Part shown: piece by piece, positions 33,314 through 42,659 of the stretch | How the letters are laid out: every line of letters starts with the position of its first letter | Numbering within the stretch: position 1 is the first letter of the stretch | Origin: Sphingobacteriales bacterium 50-39 | GTDB lineage: Bacteria > Bacteroidota > Bacteroidia > Chitinophagales > Chitinophagaceae | Length of the DNA stretch: 64,000 nucleotides | Direction: 5' to 3' | Assembly (NCBI GenBank): GCA_001898505.1 | Contig: MKTZ01000001.1 | Location: forward strand, 62,001 to 126,000 | The notes under the pieces: model-generated | The model's database searches: none | The model's input: only the letters and a program-made list of their open reading frames with translations | Told to the model about the DNA's origin: nothing | Made by a program: the position numbers and the translations under genes

Positions 33314-33767
33314 GCGATTTTATCTCCTGCTCCTTGTTATCCAAGAGGATGATGAATTGTTTTTCCGTATTCATAAGATAGTTGAGGATGAATTTTGCCG
33401 GGGCTGTCGGTGAGGCATTGTCGAAATGTGTGATGACGGCGCCCGCAGGCTCGTAGAAGGGATCGCCGGCCTTTAGGATGCGGGCGGAGTCTCCTTTCAC
33501 CTGGAAGTAGATAGTGCCTGAGACGATGTATCCAACGACGGGGCAGGGATGTTTGTGAAGGGGGCCTTTTTGGTCAGGGGCGAGGTTGATCTCGCGGATG
33601 TCGACCCTGGAGATGGGGCGGGCGTCAAACCGGGCCAGCATGAGCTGTTTGCGGAGGATGGGGGGCTGGGGGGCCGGGGATTGGTTGGTTGGCGTTTGCG
33701 CGGTGGCCAGGATGCTGTTGAGCACGAGGAGCATGGTGAGTGTGGGGATGTGGTGGAGGCGGGTCAT
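33306..33767 (-). CDS. Secreted cupin-domain protein
   Basis: This 153-residue protein has a signal peptide ending ILATAQ and a single cupin barrel. GPLHKHPCPVVGYIVSG and FYEPAGAVITHFDN are the two cupin motifs, with several His that could bind metal. Such small secreted cupins are common and mostly uncharacterised. Confidence 0.82.
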   Translation of the reverse strand: MTRLHHIPTLTMLLVLNSILATAQTPTNQSPAPQPPILRKQLMLARFDARPISRVDIREINLAPDQKGPLHKHPCPVVGYIVSGTIYFQVKGDSARILKAGDPFYEPAGAVITHFDNASPTAPAKFILNYLMNTEKQFIILLDNKEQEIKSPN

Positions 33768-33893
33768 TCTTTTAAAGTTTGCTACAAAAATAGGTTTCTG
33801 ATTTTGCCATTAGTTCAGTGGGGATTGAACTATGACGGTCGGCTCTGACTGGCCAGGAGGTGATGAGGGAGGGCGGCGATGAGGAGGGTGGGG

Positions 33894-34826
33894 CTATCTT
33901 CTTTTAAAGACGGAGGGGTTCTCGCCTGTCAGGCGCCGGAACAGCTTGTTGAAATAGGACAGGCTTTCAAAGCCGACCTCGTAGCAGGCTTCGGAGACGG
34001 TGAGTCCTTTTAGCAGCAATGTCTTTGCCTGTGTGATCCTGTATTGATTTACGAAGTCGGTAAAGGTCATGTTCGTCTGTTTTTTGAAGTAGCGGCAAAA
34101 AGCGGCGGTGCTCAAATGCACGCTGGCGGCTACGGTGTTGACATCGGGATGCTTATCGTAATTGGCATGGATGTATTTATAGATGGAGCCCATCCTGATC
34201 TTGTCATCGAGGAAAAGCTTGATACTGGTGTCCTGCTGGTTGAGTTGGGTGAACTCTTTTGAAGTGGCGAGTAATTGAAAGACCTCCAGCAAACTGATCA
34301 GCTGTTGAAAATGAGGCTGATCTTGCATATAGTGTAGCTTTTCTGCTACTGTCCGTTTGGTCTCTCCGTCGAATGCAATTCCGAGATAAGCCTTTTCAAA
34401 GAGGGTGTGTATTTGGGCGAATTCGGGTGTCTCACTGAATGCGTCGCCGAGGAAGCTTTCTTTTAGCTGTACGACAATTTGTTGATAGGATGTCTCTATA
34501 CCATAGTCGAAATTCAAATGCGGCACATTGGGGCCGATGAGGACGAGATCGCTGCCTGTGAAGTTGGAGATATGACGTCCCACATGACGGATACCTGTCA
34601 GGGCTTCCACAAAGACCAGTTCGTATTCGGGGTGATAGTGCCAGTAAAAATAGTTCTTCAGGCTGGGGGTAAAGAGCCTGAATGACTTGCCGGGGTCGAC
34701 GACCACTATTTCCTTTTGAATTTTGATAGGAGGATATTTGTCTGTAAAGTTCGGAAAATTGATGGTATGGTGATAAAATATGTCAATGGAGAGCAAAAGT
34801 TGGTCACTGTGAAGGCTGTAATGCAC
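33894..34826 (-). CDS. AraC-family transcriptional regulator
   Basis: This 310-residue regulator has an N-terminal cupin sensor (FRLFTPSLKNYFYWHYHPEYELVFVEA) and a C-terminal double helix-turn-helix (VHLSTAAFCRYFKKQTNMTF and VSEACYEVGFESLSYFNKLFRRLTG). The only in-frame near-5' start that reaches this length is GTG at 34826. Homologous sequence seems to begin near residue 35, where ATC stands in the place expected for a start, so the true N-terminus is uncertain. It diverges from the dioxygenase gene by 36 bases and is its probable regulator. Confidence 0.87.
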   Translation of the reverse strand: MHYSLHSDQLLLSIDIFYHHTINFPNFTDKYPPIKIQKEIVVVDPGKSFRLFTPSLKNYFYWHYHPEYELVFVEALTGIRHVGRHISNFTGSDLVLIGPNVPHLNFDYGIETSYQQIVVQLKESFLGDAFSETPEFAQIHTLFEKAYLGIAFDGETKRTVAEKLHYMQDQPHFQQLISLLEVFQLLATSKEFTQLNQQDTSIKLFLDDKIRMGSIYKYIHANYDKHPDVNTVAASVHLSTAAFCRYFKKQTNMTFTDFVNQYRITQAKTLLLKGLTVSEACYEVGFESLSYFNKLFRRLTGENPSVFKRR

Positions 34827-34862
34827 CTGTCATTGGGGGAGCTTTGTATCAAAATTTGTTAT

Positions 34863-35858
34863 ATGGAACAACCTACTATGGCTGCGACGATGGGGGCGAC
34901 AATGGCTCCGGCTACCGGACCGGAAGGTGCGCATAAAGACATTCCGGGTAATCCTTCTACTTCCAAGACGAGCAGGGTGAAGCTCAATGACCGTAGCAAT
35001 GGCGAGCCGTTGCGGGTTTTGTCTGAAGCGGAGTGGCAATTTTGGATACACAATGGCTATATCGTTGTAAAGGGTGCTGTGCCCCGGGAGCAGGTGGCGC
35101 GGCTGGCTGATTTTCTCTGGGAGTTCGAGGAGAAGGACGCCCATGATCCTGCGACCTGGTATACGGCGCCGAGAGCTGAGATGAAGATGAAGGAACTGAC
35201 GAACACCGGCATGGTGGAAGTGTATAATCATCAGTATCTGTGGGATAACAGGCAGTACCCGAAGGTGCACCAGGCGTTTGCGGATATCTGGGGTGAGGAG
35301 AAGCTATGGGTTACGATCGACCGGGCCAATCTGAACTTCCCTATTCGTCCGGGTTATGAGTACAAGGGTTTTATCCATTGGGATTATGATCCTGAAACGA
35401 AGCCGCAGAATGTGCAGGGGGTATTGGCGCTGGCGGACCAGACGGATGAGCATATGGGTGGTTTTCAATGTGTGCCGGAGCTGTATCGTACTTATGACAG
35501 CTGGAAGCTGACGCAGCCGGAGGACAGGGATCATTTTAAACCGGATGTCACCGGGTTTGGGATCGTGAAGGTGGCTATGGAGGCGGGTGATCTTTTGATA
35601 TTCAACAGCACACAGCCGCATGGCATCCGGGCAAATACCAGTGGGGATAAGGTACGGATGGCCCAGTATATATCCATGATGCCGGCGGAGGAAGATAATG
35701 AGGCGCTGCGTGAGTGGCGTATCTCTTCCTGGCGGGAAAGAAGGGCGCCGGAGGGGTATGCATTTCCGGGCGACCCAAGGAAATGGGAGCAGACAAAATA
35801 CGGAACGGCGGAACTTTCTCCTCTGGGCAGGAAGCTGCTGGGACTGGATAGATGGTAA
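34863..35858 (+). CDS. Phytanoyl-CoA dioxygenase-family protein
   Basis: This 331-residue protein is a Fe(II)/2-oxoglutarate-dependent dioxygenase of the PhyH group. The iron triad is visible as HWD in KGFIHWDYDPE and His in STQPHGIRANT. The Arg of HGIRANTSGDKVRMAQY probably binds 2-oxoglutarate. ATG at 34863 follows an upstream open region with no similarity. The substrate is unknown; the divergent AraC gene suggests an inducible catabolic role. Confidence 0.9.
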   Translation: MEQPTMAATMGATMAPATGPEGAHKDIPGNPSTSKTSRVKLNDRSNGEPLRVLSEAEWQFWIHNGYIVVKGAVPREQVARLADFLWEFEEKDAHDPATWYTAPRAEMKMKELTNTGMVEVYNHQYLWDNRQYPKVHQAFADIWGEEKLWVTIDRANLNFPIRPGYEYKGFIHWDYDPETKPQNVQGVLALADQTDEHMGGFQCVPELYRTYDSWKLTQPEDRDHFKPDVTGFGIVKVAMEAGDLLIFNSTQPHGIRANTSGDKVRMAQYISMMPAEEDNEALREWRISSWRERRAPEGYAFPGDPRKWEQTKYGTAELSPLGRKLLGLDRW

Positions 35859-35892
35859 GGGGCCGGAAGGCCCTTCCCGTTGGATAGATGGT
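35845..35892 (+). repeat. 12-bp direct repeat at a deletion junction
   Basis: TGGATAGATGGT occurs at 35845-35856, as the last codons of the dioxygenase gene, and again at 35881-35892, exactly where the truncated RND gene begins. The 24 bases between include a small hairpin (GGGCCGGAAGGCCC-like). Confidence 0.6.
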
Positions 35893-37234
35893 GAGTCGCG
35901 GGGGTGGATGGAAGACGCCGGAGGAAAGGCTGCCCGGGCTTGTGGGTGTCCTGCAGGCGCGTATTGCCAAGGCGGGGATCAAGAGTGCGAATGTGGTGGT
36001 CGCGGCTCCGCCGCCTATACGGGGTATTGGCCGGGCAGCGGGTTTTTCCATGCAGATCGAGCAGGGCAATACGAGTGACGATGTACACCAGTTCGAGAAT
36101 GTGGTGAAGAAATTCGTGGCTGCCTGTAAGAAGGTGCCGGCCACTTCTACGGCCTTCTGCTATTATGGCGCGCATACACCGAGCTACAACCTGACGGTGG
36201 ACAGGGATAAGTGTCAGAAACTGGGAGTGAGCATTTCGGATGTCTTTAATACGATGCAGGCGTATATGGGCAGCCTGTTCGTCAATAATTTCACGTTGTA
36301 CAACCGGACCTTTCATGTGGTGGTGCAGGCGGATACGGTGTTCCGGGCCCTGATCTCGAATATGGATAAGTATTATGTGCGCAACCAGGCGGGGCAGATG
36401 CTGCCGCTGGGGACGCTGATCAGCTATGAGCCGGTGGAGACCGCGCCATTGATCACGCACTTCAATATATTCCGCAGCGCGGAGGTGGATGGATCGACGC
36501 CGGTGGGTTATAGCTCGGGGCAGGGTATTCAGGCGTTGAAGGAAATAGCGGCGCGGGTGTTGCCACAGGGATATAAGTATGAGTTTTCGGGGCTTAGTTA
36601 CGAGGAGATCAAGGCGGGGCAGACTACCATCTATATTTTTGCATTTTCTATTCTGTTTGTTTTTCTTTTTCTGGCTGCCCTTTATGAAAGCTGGTCGGTG
36701 CCCTTGTCAGTGATGCTGGCTTTTCCGATCAGCGCCTTTGGAGCGATACTGACACTGACATTTTTGCCCATGCTAACGAATAATGTCTATGCACAGATAG
36801 GTTTGATCACGCTGATCGGATTGTCGGCGAAGAATGCGATCCTTATCGTAGAGTTTGCCAAGGTGCGGGTGGACGGGGGTGATCCATTGCTGCAATCCAC
36901 GCTGGAGGCGGTGAAACTGCGTCTACGGCCTATCGTGATGACGTCACTGGCTTTTATCCTGGGGGTGATGCCGCTGGTGCTGGCTTCGGGGGCGGGGGCG
37001 GTGGCGAGAAAAACGATTGGGTTTGCGGTGTTGGGTGGGATGCTGGCTTCTACCTCGATGGCGATCTTTATTGTGCCGGTGCTGTATGTGCTGTTTACCA
37101 AGTGGTCGTATGGGAAAAAGCAGCTGGAGTGGTTGAGGGCGCATAAAGATGATCTGGCGGAAAAGGCGCGTCGGGTGGAGGCGCAGAATATCGATCCGGA
37201 GCTGGAGTATGAGTTTGGGAAGGGGCGGTCATGA
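35888..37234 (+). pseudogene. 5'-truncated RND efflux pump (AcrB/HAE1 family)
   Basis: The 448-codon frame aligns only with the C-terminal about 40% of AcrB-type pumps. It starts in the second porter region (APPPIRGIGRAAGFSMQIEQG), runs through QGIQALKEIAARVLPQGYKYEFSG and on to the final TM helices (PIVMTSLAFILGVMPLVL). The first about 600 residues, including TM1-TM6, are missing. There is no membrane-fusion or outer-membrane partner gene. The remaining frame is uninterrupted, so the deletion looks recent. The fragment should not function as a pump. Confidence 0.85.
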
Positions 37235-38131
37235 TTTGTCCCATTTATTTCTGAATGTCTCGTAAGCCTCTTTCCCATCATAGCAATTCCTGCCGCGATG
37301 TGTATTGAAGCGAGTCTTTAACCAGCTTTCAAACTGGCTTATCTTTTCATTGAAAAGGGATGATTTGTCAGCGACATTGCCCTTGTCGAGGTATTGCGTG
37401 CAGTATCGAATGGAATAGTGCAAACCATATCCTAACATATGAATGGGGGCGGATAGTTCTATCAATTCCAATTTGCGCCAGCGATCATTTTTTATAACTA
37501 TTCCATTTTCATGTTCGAATGTGTCCATTTCCGACCTGTCGACAGGCCGGATGGAGAAATAGAAGTCGAGATAACGATGATTGGCAGTAATGATCTCTAT
37601 GGCTTTTTCATAGGATACCTGTTCAAAGTATCGTTGCTGGCCATGCCAATACCAGCAGTACACATAGAATTGGAGGTCGTTGAATAAATGGGCTAAGAAA
37701 TCCTTAAGGTCCTGGTTTTTCCAGTAAGAGGAGAGATTTTTGAACTTGTATTTGATCATTGGCTTTTCACAAAATGTAATGGGGTGGGTCAACAGTTCTT
37801 CGGTGGGAGAATAGTCAATGTCAATGGACATCGCTGTGGACACTTTTTTACATTGTGTGCAGGTGGTGATGACATCGATATGTTTGACATCGGAGGTTCC
37901 TTCTCTTTTGGTGTAGTCGAATTTTACATGGAACCATTCATTTTTGCAGCGGCATTTCTTTTTCTTAGGGTATTCATCCTGGATGAGGTCATACCAGTGA
38001 TCAAGGCTGTCGAGTATCAGATAATTCAACCCCGTGGCGGCGGTCATCAGGCCTACCCCTTCTTCCTTCAGGAGGCGTAGCTGGAACTCCTGGTGGCCTG
38101 TATTGGTGGCAATATCAATAAATATATTCAT
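37229..38131 (-). CDS. Hypothetical protein with paired Cys motifs
   Basis: This 300-residue soluble protein is not recognised. It has CRCKNEW and TTCTQCKK motifs about 45 residues apart, which could form a zinc ribbon, in the first half. The second half is Tyr/Trp-rich with VYCWYWHGQQRYF. The frame can be extended to 38290, but the ATG at 38131 (MNIFIDIATNTGHQEFQL) gives a more natural start; the extension is Pro-rich with no similarity. Its TGA overlaps the stop of the RND remnant in TCATGA. Confidence 0.65.
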   Translation of the reverse strand: MNIFIDIATNTGHQEFQLRLLKEEGVGLMTAATGLNYLILDSLDHWYDLIQDEYPKKKKCRCKNEWFHVKFDYTKREGTSDVKHIDVITTCTQCKKVSTAMSIDIDYSPTEELLTHPITFCEKPMIKYKFKNLSSYWKNQDLKDFLAHLFNDLQFYVYCWYWHGQQRYFEQVSYEKAIEIITANHRYLDFYFSIRPVDRSEMDTFEHENGIVIKNDRWRKLELIELSAPIHMLGYGLHYSIRYCTQYLDKGNVADKSSLFNEKISQFESWLKTRFNTHRGRNCYDGKEAYETFRNKWDKS

Positions 38132-38268
38132 GAGATATACAAGATACGTCTCTTTCCCGGATTGCCGCTGGATGAGGACTGGTGGTGGCCAGGCTGCCGG
38201 ATGAACGGTGAGGCTGCCGCTGGTGGAAATTACCCTGTCGTCCTGAACTATTTGGTTTATGTTGAAAC

Positions 38269-38800
38269 ATGCGCCGGAAAATTCTTCCATACTATATATG
38301 CCAGCTGACCGGGTGGGCCATGGTACTGATCGTGCCTGTGCTCGTAAATATCCGCTCGATGTACTATGCTCCTTTTGTAGTAGTCCCGGGAATGATCAGC
38401 TCCCATCTGTTAAGGACTGTCATTGTCAGGGCCGGATGGCTGAAATTACCTCTTACGAGGGTTTGGATGCGTGCGTCTATAGCGGTGCTGGTGACCTGTA
38501 TCGTAGCGGCATCGCTGTCCTGGATCGGCGATGTGTGGATGACGTACAGGGAATTTACAAAAGGGACCTGGAATTGCGGGTCTCTGCCATGCAGGAGCAA
38601 TATGAACGTTCCGGTACGGATATGGAGAACATGCTGGCGAGGATGCAACGGATAGCGTCATTGATCGAGGCGGACCCGGACAGATCGCGCGAAGAGATCA
38701 CGGAATTCAGCAAGCTGTTGCGGTCGGGGTATATGCGGTGAAGGATAATTACCTGCTGTATGTTGATCGGATTCCACAGAGAGGGGAAGAGTTTACTCAA
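38269..38800 (+). pseudogene. Decayed LytS-type sensor kinase
   Basis: The first frame (from 38269) encodes hydrophobic helices with VVPGMISSHLLRTVIVRAGWLKLPL, typical of the membrane part of LytS/YehU-type kinases. From about 38560 the similarity continues in a second frame (RDLELRVSAMQEQYERSG, then IASLIEADPDRSREEITEFSKLLRSGY). The NPHFLFN phospho-acceptor box is not present and the ATPase domain is missing. A last fragment (NYLLYVDRI) continues in a third frame. This reads as a frameshifted, truncated remnant overlapping the DUF4142 gene end. Confidence 0.6.
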
Positions 38801-39338
38801 TTGATCTTTTGGAAAGACTATCTACCCATGCGAGGAATCTCTGCAACAAGGGAAGATATTCATTGGTATATGCTTTTACGGAGGTATTGCTGCCATAATT
38901 CAGCTGGGATTGGAATATATCAATGGCCTGTCGGTGGTCTGTAACCTCGTTGGCGATGTAGGCGATGTCGAATGCAGTGCCTTTAAGCGTTGCTATGGAA
39001 TTTATCTGGATGCTGTCGGGGCCCTGGGACAGAGGTATCTGCAGGCTGTCCGCGAGGGAGGAGAGCTTTTGCATAGCGTCGTGGTATTTTTGGGCGGTGG
39101 TAGCGCCGTAGAGGCGGACATCGGGCGTGGCTCCCCGGGTGGCGGCCATTTGTCCGGTCTGGACCTGGGTCTGATCGAAGGCGCTGGCATCTATAAGGAA
39201 TTGTTTATCATGGATGGTGTAGGCGGGCAAAGGGTATTCCTGGGTGCGAGGGCAGCATCGGGAGAGTATTGCTGCGGCGATCAGGAAGCCTGAGAGAGCA
39301 GTTAGAACCCGTTGAAGGGATGTTGGGGACTTGCTCAT
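38793..39338 (-). CDS. DUF4142-like protein
   Basis: This 181-residue protein has an N-terminal hydrophobic signal ending near ILSRCC (possible lipobox). The mature part is helical with TAQKYHDAMQKLSSLADSL and TLKGTAFDIAYIANEVTDHRQAIDIF, the ferritin-like DUF4142 pattern. Members are often exported and linked to stress responses, without a defined function. Confidence 0.75.
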   Translation of the reverse strand: MSKSPTSLQRVLTALSGFLIAAAILSRCCPRTQEYPLPAYTIHDKQFLIDASAFDQTQVQTGQMAATRGATPDVRLYGATTAQKYHDAMQKLSSLADSLQIPLSQGPDSIQINSIATLKGTAFDIAYIANEVTDHRQAIDIFQSQLNYGSNTSVKAYTNEYLPLLQRFLAWVDSLSKRSIE

Positions 39339-39731
39339 AACCAGCTATTTCCTATTTATATACAAATTTTGTGCTATAAGTTGATTTTGATATTGCCATG
39401 AGCCGTAAAGCAGAGCAAAGGAATATAATGTTAATGGCTGGTTAACGGAGTGTGCAGTAAAATATATTCTTTGCTGCGGGCAAAATATGAGATGAAAAAA
39501 TTATATTTTTAAAGTAGAAATTTACTCACACCTATTAGCATATGCCCACCTATTAGGAGTCGCAGGTAGTCCTGGAGAAAATCAAAACATATTGGAGTTT
39601 CGGGACAAGCAATAGGTCAATCTAGTCAAAAGGCATAGTCCATTCCCAAGGAAATTTCAGACGGTGTTCGAAAAACGCGGCATATAGTTTCATCGGCGAA
39701 CACACCATCTTTTTCAAGCTACCGTGGAACG
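39339..39731. other. A/T-rich noncoding stretch
   Basis: No gene is supported here. A 9-bp direct repeat ACCTATTAG (39530-39538 and 39548-39556) and an imperfect hairpin (GGTGTTCG near 39665 with CGAACACACC, then CTTTTT) are visible. The composition is more A/T-rich than the flanking genes. Confidence 0.5.
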
Positions 39732-40009
39732 GACAAGTTCATCGTGGGGATTGTCTTGGCTGTCATTACGTTCTGGCTGTTTGCACAGACGACGTTAAAC
39801 ATTGCGCCGGCGATGAGTGCAGATCTTAAGATCGCGCTGCCGGAACATTACTGGTTTCTCTCTCTCTGGTACAAACGGAAGCGGGCCTTTCTTCTTTGCA
39901 GCCTGGTCTAATTGCGGTCGGATATATGATCGCCATATTCAGTACCATTCGGGTAGGGGAGAGATTGCTCCAGAAAATGGGGCCCCGGAAACCAAGTGCA
40001 GTTGATTAA
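39732..40009 (+). pseudogene. Remnant of an MFS (DHA2-like) transporter
   Basis: DKFIVGIVLAVITFWLFAQ followed by TTLNIAPAMSADLKI reads as the first TM helix and loop of a drug:H+ antiporter, then breaks down. A second frame gives PGLIAVGYMIAIFSTIRVG and ERLLQKMGPRKP, an internal segment of the same family, before TAA at 40007. The order is right but most of the protein is missing and the frame changes, so this is a gene relic. Confidence 0.6.
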
Positions 40010-40061
40010 TATGGTTGTAACGACTCAAAGTTTGGCTTTCGGAAGTTTAAAATATTTAATT

Positions 40062-40640
40062 ATGAAAAAATATATGCTTGTTTTCATAGTAGTCGGGTAT
40101 GCAATTAGCGCTTCTGAAGCCCAGACAAGTTGGAAGAACGACCCCATGCACTCGAAATTGACGTTTACTGTAGTCCACAAAGGGTTTTCGGACGTTTTTG
40201 GTTTGTTTCAAAAATTTGATGTTACAGTGACTGCCTCTAAACCTGATTTCAGTGACGCTATATTTCTCCTTTCGGTGGATATGTCATCCGTTAATACTGA
40301 AGTCAAAATGCGTGACGATGATCTAAGAAGCCCTAATTATTTTGACGTTGCGAAATATCCAAAAATGATCTTTAAATCGACTTCCATTATCAATACGACT
40401 GGAATGAAAGATAGATATAAGATTGCCGGGGACCTGACGCTACACGGTGTGACCAAATCGATAACAATGGATTTGTGGTACAGGGGAACTATTTATGATG
40501 CTATGTCAAAAAAAAGCAAGGTAGGTTTTCAAATTACCGGAATTTTGAACCGGGCTGACTTTAATGTGGGGCCGCCTGACCCGACTGACATCAGTACCGA
40601 CGTTCGCATAAAGGCAGATGGAGAGTTTTTCCCAGGGTAA
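40062..40640 (+). CDS. YceI-family periplasmic protein
   Basis: This 192-residue protein has a signal peptide (MKKYMLVFIVVGYAISASEA) and a YceI lipocalin-like barrel. SWKNDPMHSKLTFTVVHKGF is the N-terminal family signature, and FDVAKYPKMIFKSTSI and GDLTLHGVTKSITMDL are later ones. YceI proteins bind isoprenoid-type lipids in the periplasm. ATG at 40062 was chosen over an upstream ATG because it begins the signal peptide. Confidence 0.92.
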   Translation: MKKYMLVFIVVGYAISASEAQTSWKNDPMHSKLTFTVVHKGFSDVFGLFQKFDVTVTASKPDFSDAIFLLSVDMSSVNTEVKMRDDDLRSPNYFDVAKYPKMIFKSTSIINTTGMKDRYKIAGDLTLHGVTKSITMDLWYRGTIYDAMSKKSKVGFQITGILNRADFNVGPPDPTDISTDVRIKADGEFFPG

Positions 40641-40691
40641 GAGTGATGGAAGCGGGCAATAAGATTTATCACAAATTTAATTACGGATGTT

Positions 40692-41957
40692 ATGGAAATA
40701 AATAGAATTAAAGCGTTCAATAATAAAATGGACAGCATTATCGACAAACTGCTCCCAGACCTGGAAGAGATTTATAAAGATATTCATAGAAACCCCGAAC
40801 TCTCCATGCAGGAGGTCCGCACATCGAAAATTGCTGCGGATTATTTAACGAAATATCAATTCGAGGTTTCAACGGGTATCGGGGTGACCGGAGTTGTGGG
40901 CATTTTGAAGAATGGGGAGGGGCCTACGGTAATGCTCCGTGCTGATATGGATGCACTCCCAGTGACAGAGACGACGGGGCTGCCTTACGCCAGCACGAAA
41001 GTAGGAAGAGATGAAGAAGGGACAGAGGTCGGTGTATCGCATGTATGCGGGCATGATATGCACGTGACATGGCTGATGGGAGCCGCAAAGCTTTTTTCGG
41101 AGCATAAGGAGGATTGGAAAGGAACGCTAATGGCTGTTTTCCAGCCCGGAGAGGAGGTCGGACGTGGCGCACAAAGTATGATTGATGATCGGATGATCGA
41201 TCGTTTCCCCAAGCCTGATATCATCCTTGGACAGCATGTAATGGTGGGCGAAGCCGGGACGGTAGGTCATCGCAGTGGCGCTATATTATCTGCCGGGAAC
41301 AGTCTCAAAGTCAAACTTTTCGGTCGTGGGGCACATGGGTCTCAGCCCCAAACGTCCATCGATCCGGTGATTATGGCTGCTGCTACTACCATGCGTTTAC
41401 AGACCATCATTTCCCGCGAGGTAGCGCCAATAGAGAACGCTGTTCTGACGATCGGGGCATTGCAAGCCGGCACAAAAGAGAATATTATTCCGGAGGATGC
41501 TACCCTAAAGTTAAATATCCGGACTTTTAATGACGGCGTACGGGATCATATTCTTTCGGCGGTCAAGCGTATCTGTTGCGCGGAATGCAGGGCATCGGAC
41601 GCACCGAAGGATCCGGAGTTTACCACATTGGACAGTTACCCCTTAACAGTGAATGATGCAGCGGCCACGCAGAAGGTGGCGGCGGCCTTCGATGCACAGT
41701 TCGGTGATAATTCGCACGAGACACAGCCTGCTTCGGCGAGTGAGGGTTTCAGTGTTTTTGGGCGAAATTGGAAAGTACCCTATGTTTTTTGGTTCGTTGG
41801 AGGAACGGATCCCAAGACATACCTGGACGCGAAAAAGAACAACCGCCTGAATTCTATTCCCAGCAACCATTCACCCAAGTTTGCACCAGTAATACATCCA
41901 ACGTTAAAAACTGGTTTACAAGCTATCATGACAGCTGCTTTAGCCTGGTTTAATTAA
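40692..41957 (+). CDS. M20-family metallo-amidohydrolase
   Basis: This 421-residue protein is an M20D-type aminoacylase/hippurate-hydrolase-like enzyme. MLRADMDALPV, SHVCGHDMHVTWLMGAA (metal-binding Cys and His), VFQPGEEVGRGAQSMI and GRGAHGSQPQTSIDPV are family motifs. It should cleave an N-acyl amino acid or a similar amide in the cytoplasm; no signal peptide is seen. It is followed by the TRIC-like gene after 12 bases, so the two are probably an operon. Confidence 0.92.
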   Translation: MEINRIKAFNNKMDSIIDKLLPDLEEIYKDIHRNPELSMQEVRTSKIAADYLTKYQFEVSTGIGVTGVVGILKNGEGPTVMLRADMDALPVTETTGLPYASTKVGRDEEGTEVGVSHVCGHDMHVTWLMGAAKLFSEHKEDWKGTLMAVFQPGEEVGRGAQSMIDDRMIDRFPKPDIILGQHVMVGEAGTVGHRSGAILSAGNSLKVKLFGRGAHGSQPQTSIDPVIMAAATTMRLQTIISREVAPIENAVLTIGALQAGTKENIIPEDATLKLNIRTFNDGVRDHILSAVKRICCAECRASDAPKDPEFTTLDSYPLTVNDAAATQKVAAAFDAQFGDNSHETQPASASEGFSVFGRNWKVPYVFWFVGGTDPKTYLDAKKNNRLNSIPSNHSPKFAPVIHPTLKTGLQAIMTAALAWFN

Positions 41958-41969
41958 ACAGTTACTCGG

Positions 41970-42614
41970 ATGGAAAAATTGCATGCGCTTTACAATATTC
42001 TTGATTTGGCGGGAACTTTTGCATTTGCCATCAGTGGAGCAGCAGCGGCAAAGCAACGGGGGCTGGATCTGTTCGGGATTTGCGCCGTCGCATTTTCCGT
42101 AGCTTGTGGCGGCGGGATCATTCGAGATCTGTGTATAGGCGCTATCCCGCCTGCGGGCCTATCGAACTGGCATTACCTGACAACGGCATTGGTCGCTGCT
42201 GGAATGACGGTTGGTCTATATCCATTGGTGCGGCGTCTCAGTCAGCCGGTGGTATTTTTCGACTCTCTGGGCTTATCCTTATTTGCCGTCACCGGTGCTC
42301 AGAAAACAATTGCTTTTAATCATAATGCGGAAGTTGCTGTTCTTTTAGGCGTCACGACAGCTGTTGGTGGTGGCGTTTTGCGCGATATTTTACTGAATAG
42401 GATTCCAGTTATATTAGAAAAGGAGATTTATGCGTCGGCAGCGCTTGTTGGGGCGCTGGTCGTTGTTTTGGGGAATTATTTTAAATGGTTGACCAGTGAT
42501 TGGGTATCCGTCGTTGCGATGGCGATGTGTTTAGGTCAGCGTCTATTGGCGCTGCGGTATCACTGGAACCTACCTGTTTATTCAAAGAATACGACTGGAT
42601 CAGATTCGCAATAG
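41970..42614 (+). CDS. TRIC/UPF0126-family membrane protein
   Basis: This 214-residue protein has about seven TM helices arranged as two repeats, each with a Gly-rich motif (CGGGIIRDLCIGAIPP and VGGGVLRDILLNRIPVI). That is the bacterial TRIC cation channel family signature (YadS/YicG). Transport of monovalent cations or small molecules is proposed for the family. Confidence 0.9.
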   Translation: MEKLHALYNILDLAGTFAFAISGAAAAKQRGLDLFGICAVAFSVACGGGIIRDLCIGAIPPAGLSNWHYLTTALVAAGMTVGLYPLVRRLSQPVVFFDSLGLSLFAVTGAQKTIAFNHNAEVAVLLGVTTAVGGGVLRDILLNRIPVILEKEIYASAALVGALVVVLGNYFKWLTSDWVSVVAMAMCLGQRLLALRYHWNLPVYSKNTTGSDSQ

Positions 42615-42659
42615 ACTGATTGACTTCAGGTGCGGGTTCCTTTGCTTTGATAGCCTTTT

